A DNA stretch of 64,000 nt from Temperatibacter marinus (GTDB lineage: Bacteria; Pseudomonadota; Alphaproteobacteria; Sphingomonadales; Kordiimonadaceae): contig NZ_CP123872.1 in NCBI RefSeq assembly GCF_031598375.1, positions 62,001 to 126,000 on the forward strand, read 5' to 3'. Of this stretch, positions 59,270 through 64,000 are shown in pieces. A program made the position numbers and the translations under genes. The notes beneath the pieces were generated by a model. It searched no databases. It was not told the DNA's origin and saw only the letters and a program-made list of their open reading frames with translations. The stretch's first letter is position 1; each line of letters starts with the position of its first letter.

Positions 59270-59905
59270 ATGAAAACCCTAGTTAAAACAGTTTCTGCCT
59301 TAGCTATATTAACGGCACTCTTACCATCTGCCACCTTACCCCTCTATGCTGAAGAGGGTGATTGGCTAGTGCGCCTGCGGACAATCAAAGTGTCGCCTGA
59401 TGCGTCTGCGACGACAAATATCGGCGGCTCAGCAGCGATTGATGATGCGACAACAATTGAATTAGATTTCACCTATTTCATTACAAATAACATTGCTGCT
59501 GAACTTATTCTTGCATCGACAAAACATCACCCAGATGCTGTTTCGACTGCTTTAGGCGATGTTAATTTAGGTGCTGTACGTGTCTTACCGCCGACCCTAA
59601 CGCTTCAATATCACTTTTCTCCAGAAGCTAAATTTAGTCCTTACATTGGGGCCGGGCTAAACTATACAACATTTTTCGACGTTGAAGCGAATGGTAAAGT
59701 GGCGACAGATATTAGCTACAGCGATAGCTTTGGTATCGCGCTTCAAGCTGGTTTTGACTTTAAAGTTTCTGATGACTGGTTTCTGAATCTGGATGTCAAA
59801 AAAATTTGGATCAATACAGATCTTAAAATTAATGGCGGCGCTGTAACGGCTGATGTCGATATCAACCCAACCGTCTTTGGTATTGGGATTGGGAAAAAAT
59901 TCTAA
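59270..59905 (+). CDS. ompW: OmpW-family outer-membrane beta-barrel protein
   Basis: A 211-residue small barrel. A signal peptide (cut likely after LYAEEG or just before it) is followed by 'DWLVRLRTIKVSPD', 'TTIELDFTYFITNNIAAELI', 'PPTLTLQYHF', 'SPYIGAGLNYT' and the C-terminal 'PTVFGIGIGKKF', ending in phenylalanine as usual for outer-membrane proteins. OmpW forms a narrow eight-stranded hydrophobic channel. An FNR-type box lies upstream. A structured RNA region follows the stop. Confidence 0.93.
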   Translation: MKTLVKTVSALAILTALLPSATLPLYAEEGDWLVRLRTIKVSPDASATTNIGGSAAIDDATTIELDFTYFITNNIAAELILASTKHHPDAVSTALGDVNLGAVRVLPPTLTLQYHFSPEAKFSPYIGAGLNYTTFFDVEANGKVATDISYSDSFGIALQAGFDFKVSDDWFLNLDVKKIWINTDLKINGGAVTADVDINPTVFGIGIGKKF

Positions 59906-59981
59906 GAATAAAGCCCTAATAAAATATGAAGTACTTGACTAATGTCAAAGAGCTATCGAACGATCCTTTCTATTTTCCGCC

Positions 59982-60072
59982 TTGAGGGCTCCCCTAATAC
60001 TCATAGACATGGTCATTCCCTTACCAGGTCAGGGGCCCTCAAAGGGTTATTCGTTCGCGAATAACCCTTTTT
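59982..60072 (+). ncRNA. candidate structured RNA or ompW 3' UTR-derived sRNA
   Basis: ttgaggg-ct-cccct (59982-59995) can pair with aggggccctcaa (60031-60042) with a 2-base bulge, enclosing a 35-base loop that holds tggt/acca. It is joined directly to the 13-bp terminator at 60041-60072. CUCCCC is an anti-Shine-Dalgarno-like motif often used by alphaproteobacterial sRNAs. No clear promoter of its own was found, so it may be processed from the ompW mRNA. Prediction from folding by eye only. Confidence 0.35.
60041..60072 (+). terminator. strong intrinsic terminator 135 bases after ompW
   Basis: aaagggttattcg (60041-60053) and cgaataacccttt (60058-60070) form a perfect 13-bp stem with a TTCG tetraloop, followed by TT and preceded by A-rich sequence. 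It can serve both strands. Confidence 0.93.
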
Positions 60073-60196
60073 CATTCGTCCGCACTCTCAGGGCGAGCCA
60101 CGGGCATTAACACCAAAGTGTGAGCTCTGGTTTTAAAGCCTTTGCATTATGGTCACGTAAAGCGAGACGATTTAATTGCTATTTGTCTCCAGTTTC

Positions 60197-61549
60197 TTAG
60201 AGCCAAATGCCTGCAATCATAACAAGAAGCAAAAACGGGGTCAGATATTTAATGATCCAATGGAGTATGGAGAACAAGGGGCCTTCCTCAATATTAAATC
60301 CACGACGTAGATTTTCTTTCCGCACACCCCATCCGACCAACAAAGTAAAAGCTAGTCCCCCGAGAGGGAGGTATATGTTATTGATCCCCTCACGTAATAA
60401 CTCAAACATATTCAATTCTGCTGTCGCTTCAAACATTTCTAGAGGGTAATAATCATACATAGGACCAAAACTTAGGATGGTCATGAAGCTAAGGACAAAG
60501 GCTATGCCTGCAACGATAAACGCACCTGTGATCCGTCTTAATCCGGCCTCCTCTAGGCGTGCCACAACTGGCGCCATCATGGAAATGCTACTGGTCAGAG
60601 CCGCGACAGTCAGCATTAAGAAAAAGAATGTTGCAACAGCATCACCCGCAGGGAGTTTAGCAAATAACAACGGCAAGGTCATAAAGATCAATCCCGGGCC
60701 TGCATCCGGTGTAACATCACTGGCGAAGACTAAAGGGAAAATAACCAAGCCAGCGATTATAGCCACCATAAGGTCCATGAGCACAATCCAAGAAACAGCC
60801 TTGGGTAAGTGAATGTCTTTCCCCATATACGCCCCATACATCATGAGACTGCAGATCCCCACAGATAGGGTGAAAAAGGCTTGCCCCACTGCAGCCATAA
60901 ACACCCCTGTGGTTAAGCTGAAGCTGTCCATACCAAAAAGAAAATTCAGAGCCGCTTTCGCATTCCCTATGCTCATAGAATAGAGGGCCAAACCAATCAA
61001 TAAGACAAACAGGCTAGGCATGAGATAGCGACCAGCATTCTCGATCCCTTTGGTAATATTCAGGGAAACAATCGTCAGCGTGGCGCCGAGAAAAAGAATA
61101 GTCCACAGCATTGATAAATTCATATTGATCTTAAAGCCATTATCTAAGGCACTGATCGCTGACGGCTGCATGCTTGAAAAGCCTTCCGAAAAAGCATAAT
61201 AACCAAAATAGGCAGCCTGACCTGCGATAACGGCGTAAAAACTTAAAACCAAAATATTGACAGCCAAACCTGACCATCCAAATAAACTCCAAGGCCCCTT
61301 CCCTGTATTTTCTACTTTAACACGCGCAAGAGCCGTTGGCGGACTCGCTTGCCCCATTCTACCCAGCACCAGTTCACAAATCATGGCTGGGGCCGCCAAA
61401 ACCAGCAAGGCGACGAGATAGATGGCTATGAACCCACTGCCCCCACTTTGACCCGCAACAAAAGGAAAAGCCCATATATTTCCTAAGCCAACAGCAGCAC
61501 CTGCTGTAACCATTAAAAAAGCGAATCGTGATGTGAACTGTGTTTGCAT
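60197..61549 (-). CDS. sodium-dependent amino-acid transporter (NSS/SNF family)
   Basis: A 450-residue inner-membrane symporter. The ATG at 61549 (MQTQFTSRFAFLM) has GGGGAGG five bases before it; upstream TTG codons overlap that site. It has about 11-12 helices, with helix 1 'GAAVGLGNIWAFPF' (sodium and substrate site of LeuT-type proteins). 'TLSVGICSLMMYGAYM' is helix 6, and 'AALTSSISMMAPV' helix 8. Substrates of this family are amino acids; here which one is not known. Near a second sodium symporter (AGCS). Confidence 0.92.
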   Translation of the reverse strand: MQTQFTSRFAFLMVTAGAAVGLGNIWAFPFVAGQSGGSGFIAIYLVALLVLAAPAMICELVLGRMGQASPPTALARVKVENTGKGPWSLFGWSGLAVNILVLSFYAVIAGQAAYFGYYAFSEGFSSMQPSAISALDNGFKINMNLSMLWTILFLGATLTIVSLNITKGIENAGRYLMPSLFVLLIGLALYSMSIGNAKAALNFLFGMDSFSLTTGVFMAAVGQAFFTLSVGICSLMMYGAYMGKDIHLPKAVSWIVLMDLMVAIIAGLVIFPLVFASDVTPDAGPGLIFMTLPLLFAKLPAGDAVATFFFLMLTVAALTSSISMMAPVVARLEEAGLRRITGAFIVAGIAFVLSFMTILSFGPMYDYYPLEMFEATAELNMFELLREGINNIYLPLGGLAFTLLVGWGVRKENLRRGFNIEEGPLFSILHWIIKYLTPFLLLVMIAGIWL

Positions 61550-61606
61550 AAAGCCTCCCCTCAATGCCAAAAGAGAAGAGTGTACTGATTTTCTGTCAGA
61601 AGAAAA

Positions 61607-62101
61607 CTAGAAATGAAATTGAACTAGCGTGGCCAGCGCTCTGAGCTTGTTAAGGGCCTGCATATCCCAGCCCATGATTGTTTCTCTATTCTCGCAACAT
61701 ATAATTGCTTTGGGGTCCCCCTGGTCGTCACGAATAATAAAATCCATGAGTGAGACGATGCCATATTCATCAAAATATCCATTGTTGAATTCTTTTGTGA
61801 CCCTGTAGCTAACCGCATCATTGGCAATAATGCCGCTATCCTCACAGATTGCACGGAAATATGCAGGATATTTTTCCGCAGTTAAGACCACGCCCGTCAC
61901 ATCTCTTAAGGAAAGCCGATCATAAGAGTGAACACATGTGATGGCTTGCTGGTCGGTATCATACTGCCAGAACGACGTTAGGTCAGCCCCGCTCAACGCT
62001 GCAGAATCCAGGCAGACAGCTCTCAGTATCTCTGCCTTCTCTGCTGGAGAAAAACTTTCTTTATTTGCAAATTTTTCCAGTAGGTCATTTATATATTTCA
62101 C
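61607..62101 (-). CDS. GAF domain-containing protein
   Basis: A 164-residue cytoplasmic single-domain protein starting at GTG. 'SFSPAEKAEILRAVCLDSAALSGADLTSFW' region and 'SLMDFIIRDDQGDPKAIICCENR' match a GAF fold. It has no output domain, so it may sense a small molecule for a partner. Weak ribosome site. Lies between two amino-acid transporter genes, on the strand of the NSS gene. Confidence 0.8.
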   Translation of the reverse strand: MKYINDLLEKFANKESFSPAEKAEILRAVCLDSAALSGADLTSFWQYDTDQQAITCVHSYDRLSLRDVTGVVLTAEKYPAYFRAICEDSGIIANDAVSYRVTKEFNNGYFDEYGIVSLMDFIIRDDQGDPKAIICCENRETIMGWDMQALNKLRALATLVQFHF

Positions 62102-62252
62102 ATGAATAATCTTTATTATAACTGTTTATATTTATACTTTAATAACAATGAATACTCTCTCACTTTACTTCATAAATTTTAAAAAGCAATGTTTGCAATC
62201 ATCCATAGCTCACGCTATGCATTATCCAAAGAGATAGGCGGGAGAAAATTAG

Positions 62253-63791
62253 ATGACCATTCAATATAAACGAAGAGATTTTAGTCTGTTATTGCTAACG
62301 CTCTTTGCTTTCACTCCTGCAGTTTGGGCTGATACGGGAACCGCATCAGCTGGCTTTCTCGATTCGATCGTGTTTGGCATCACCCAATTTGTGAACAGTT
62401 TGAATAGTTTCGTCTTTGCTAAAGTTTCTCTCTTTGGGACAGAGGTCAATTGGATTGTTCTGGTCTTGATGACCCCTATGCTTTTCCTAACCTTCTACTT
62501 AGGATTTATAAATCTCCGAAGCTTTGGTATTGCGAGCAAAATTATCAGAGGGCATTACCATGACAAAGAAGCTCCAGGTGAGGTCACCCAGTTTCAAGCT
62601 TTATCTACTGCGTTGTCGGGCACTGTCGGGCTGGGCAATATAACTGGGGTAGCGATGGCAATCTACCTTGGCGGGCCCGGAGCAACATTCTGGATGATTA
62701 TTATCGGCTTTTTTGCCATGACCTTAAAATTCTCAGAGGTTACACTCGCTGTTAAATACCGAGAGATTGAGCCAGACGGCACAGTCAATGGCGGTCCCAT
62801 GTATTACCTTAAAAACAGCATGAAAGATAAAGGTATATTCTTGAAGAGATTAGGCCTCATCCTAGCCTGGACATATGCAATTCTTGCAATCCCTAGTTTA
62901 CTTCAAATTGCCCAAGTCAATCAATCCTATGCCCTCATGGACTATGTTGTTGGATTTGAAAGTGAGACTGCTCCGTGGGTATTTGGTGTTGTCATCGCAA
63001 GCTTAACCGCACTAGTAATCATGGGGGGGATTAAATCGATCGCGGGTGTCACCAGCCGGTTAGTCCCTTTGATGTGTGGTATTTACCTTCTGGCCGCTGT
63101 TTTTATTCTGCTGACTCATTTTTCTGAAATACCCGCTGCAATCGGCATTATCATTCAAGGAGCATTCAATCCTGATGCAGCTTACGGCGGAATTATCGGT
63201 GTTCTTGTTATAGGAATGAAACGCGCAGTATACTCAACGGAAGCTGGTCTTGGTTCTGCAACCATTGCCCATGCAGCAGCGAAAACCAGAGAGCCCGTAT
63301 CAGAAGGTATGGTTGCTCTCATGGAGCCTTTCATTGATACTGTTGTTGTTTGCTCTATGACAGCTCTTGTCATTATTATTTCTGGCGCTTACATCCCAGA
63401 TGGATCAGCCGTCTCAGATTTCCAAATCACATCAAAAGCCTTTGGGAGTAAAATTAGCTGGTTCCCTTATATCCTTGCTTTTGCAGCGTTGCTTTTTGCT
63501 TTTTCAACAATCATAAGCTGGGGCTATTACACAAGTAAGATTTGGGGATTTGTCTTCGGTAAAGGGACAACCAGTATGGGCCTTTTCAAATTCGTCTTTT
63601 GCCTTTCTCTCATTCCTGGGGCTGCCTTAAAACCACAAACCGTCATTGATCTTATGGATGCCATGTTCTTTCTGATGGCTCTGCCAAATGTCATAGGTAT
63701 CTTCATCATGGCACCCCTACTAAAGGCCGAGTTATCAAACTATCTGACCCGCCTTAGAAACGGCGATATCAAGGAGACGCGTGATGTATAA
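62253..63791 (+). CDS. alanine/glycine:sodium (AGCS) symporter
   Basis: A 512-residue inner-membrane transporter. It has about 10-11 helices and the AGCS signatures 'ALSGTVGLGNITGVAMAIYLGGPGATFWM', 'GGPMYYL' and 'YSTEAGLGSATIAHAAAKTREPVSEG' (given here as short family motifs). An N-terminal signal-like segment (about 10-26) precedes the first core helix, a feature of many Gram-negative members. The gene overlaps the next one by eight bases. Confidence 0.93.
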   Translation: MTIQYKRRDFSLLLLTLFAFTPAVWADTGTASAGFLDSIVFGITQFVNSLNSFVFAKVSLFGTEVNWIVLVLMTPMLFLTFYLGFINLRSFGIASKIIRGHYHDKEAPGEVTQFQALSTALSGTVGLGNITGVAMAIYLGGPGATFWMIIIGFFAMTLKFSEVTLAVKYREIEPDGTVNGGPMYYLKNSMKDKGIFLKRLGLILAWTYAILAIPSLLQIAQVNQSYALMDYVVGFESETAPWVFGVVIASLTALVIMGGIKSIAGVTSRLVPLMCGIYLLAAVFILLTHFSEIPAAIGIIIQGAFNPDAAYGGIIGVLVIGMKRAVYSTEAGLGSATIAHAAAKTREPVSEGMVALMEPFIDTVVVCSMTALVIIISGAYIPDGSAVSDFQITSKAFGSKISWFPYILAFAALLFAFSTIISWGYYTSKIWGFVFGKGTTSMGLFKFVFCLSLIPGAALKPQTVIDLMDAMFFLMALPNVIGIFIMAPLLKAELSNYLTRLRNGDIKETRDV

Positions 63792-64000
63792 ATTCCTGCT
63801 CTTAGTCTGCCTGATATTCAGCAGCCCTTCTCAAGCGAACGATTTAAAAGCAACAGATGCCCTTCTGGACGATCTCCATCGCTATGCCGCTACCGGCGAC
63901 TGGGATCAGTATTTTCCTCTCTTTGGAAAAAATGCCATTTTCATTGGAACTGATGCAAAAGAATATTGGACACTTGAAGAATTCGAAGCATTTGCCCGCA
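63784..64000 (+). CDS. exported SnoaL/NTF2-like protein, N-terminal part
   Basis: Starts at ATG 63784, overlapping the AGCS stop by eight bases, with AAGGAG seven bases upstream; runs off the right edge after 72 codons. A signal peptide (MYKFLLLVCLIFSSPSQA) precedes 'ATDALLDDLHRYAATGDWDQYFPLF' and 'NAIFIGTDAKEYWTLEEFEAFA', the SnoaL_3-like NTF2 domain. The overlap implies translational coupling with the transporter, so it may be a periplasmic partner. Confidence 0.8.
   Translation, partial: MYKFLLLVCLIFSSPSQANDLKATDALLDDLHRYAATGDWDQYFPLFGKNAIFIGTDAKEYWTLEEFEAFAR

Noticed and set aside
60073-60196. Possible tRNA or small gene after the ompW terminator
   Set aside because: No cloverleaf, CCA end or ribosome site was found.

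Overview
The window looks like a chromosomal segment from a marine, aerobic, peptide-degrading alphaproteobacterium of moderate to low GC. The evidence is a circularly permuted two-piece tmRNA gene, an alpha-type SspB adaptor, the bamD-recN-ligA order, the hflK-hflC-DUF2065-degP order, thyA/folA close to hflK, ilvE divergent from a PetP-like MarR gene, and several PAS/RTX/TolB-amidohydrolase families common in marine Alphaproteobacteria. A Kordiimonadales-like lineage is a guess only. I see no insertion sequence, prophage, CRISPR array, rRNA or tRNA.

Layout. 1-1000: the 5' end of a GntR regulator, then a gene-poor stretch with one possible small frameshifted gene. 1-7 kb: a secreted M28 peptidase divergent from a TolB-propeller/amidohydrolase protein, then a secreted protein with a TonB C-terminal domain. 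7-17 kb: rmuC, the hflK-hflC-DUF2065-degP membrane quality-control operon, mrp, and folA-sensor kinase-thyA. 17-24 kb: ssrA, a hybrid sensor kinase divergent from a periplasmic binding protein, a PhyH dioxygenase, sspB and a class I fumarase. 24-32 kb: a giant RTX metalloprotease, an aldo/keto reductase, a small RHH protein and AsmA. 32-37 kb: ClC channel/transporter, UvrD-type helicase and PrmA. 37-44 kb: a 63-residue orphan protein, ligA-recN-bamD, an XRE regulator and ilvE. 44-53 kb: PetP-like regulator, NTF2-like protein, thioesterase-DUF6702-M1 peptidase operon, DUF1801 protein and putA. 53-64 kb: PAS protein, dipeptidyl peptidase IV, GH13 glucosidase, cysE, ompW, and two sodium-coupled amino-acid transporters flanking a GAF protein.

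How the genes fit together. Five exported peptidases or hydrolases (M28, TolB-amidohydrolase, RTX M10, M1, DPP IV), two amino-acid symporters (NSS and AGCS), PutA, IlvE and fumarase describe a cell that lives on protein and feeds amino acids to the TCA cycle. A second theme is protein quality control: tmRNA, SspB, HflKC and DegP. The 63-residue orphan ends in AVAAA, almost the end of the local tmRNA tag (AVAA), so it may belong to that theme.

Most curious items: the degron-tailed 63-residue protein with a promoter that carries a perfect palindrome; a possible RF2-style +1 frameshift in a tiny gene near the left edge; a structured RNA behind ompW, whose promoter has an FNR-type box; a serralysin-like protease with a lipobox; an apparently leaderless RHH gene; and several unassigned palindromes or direct repeats between divergent genes.
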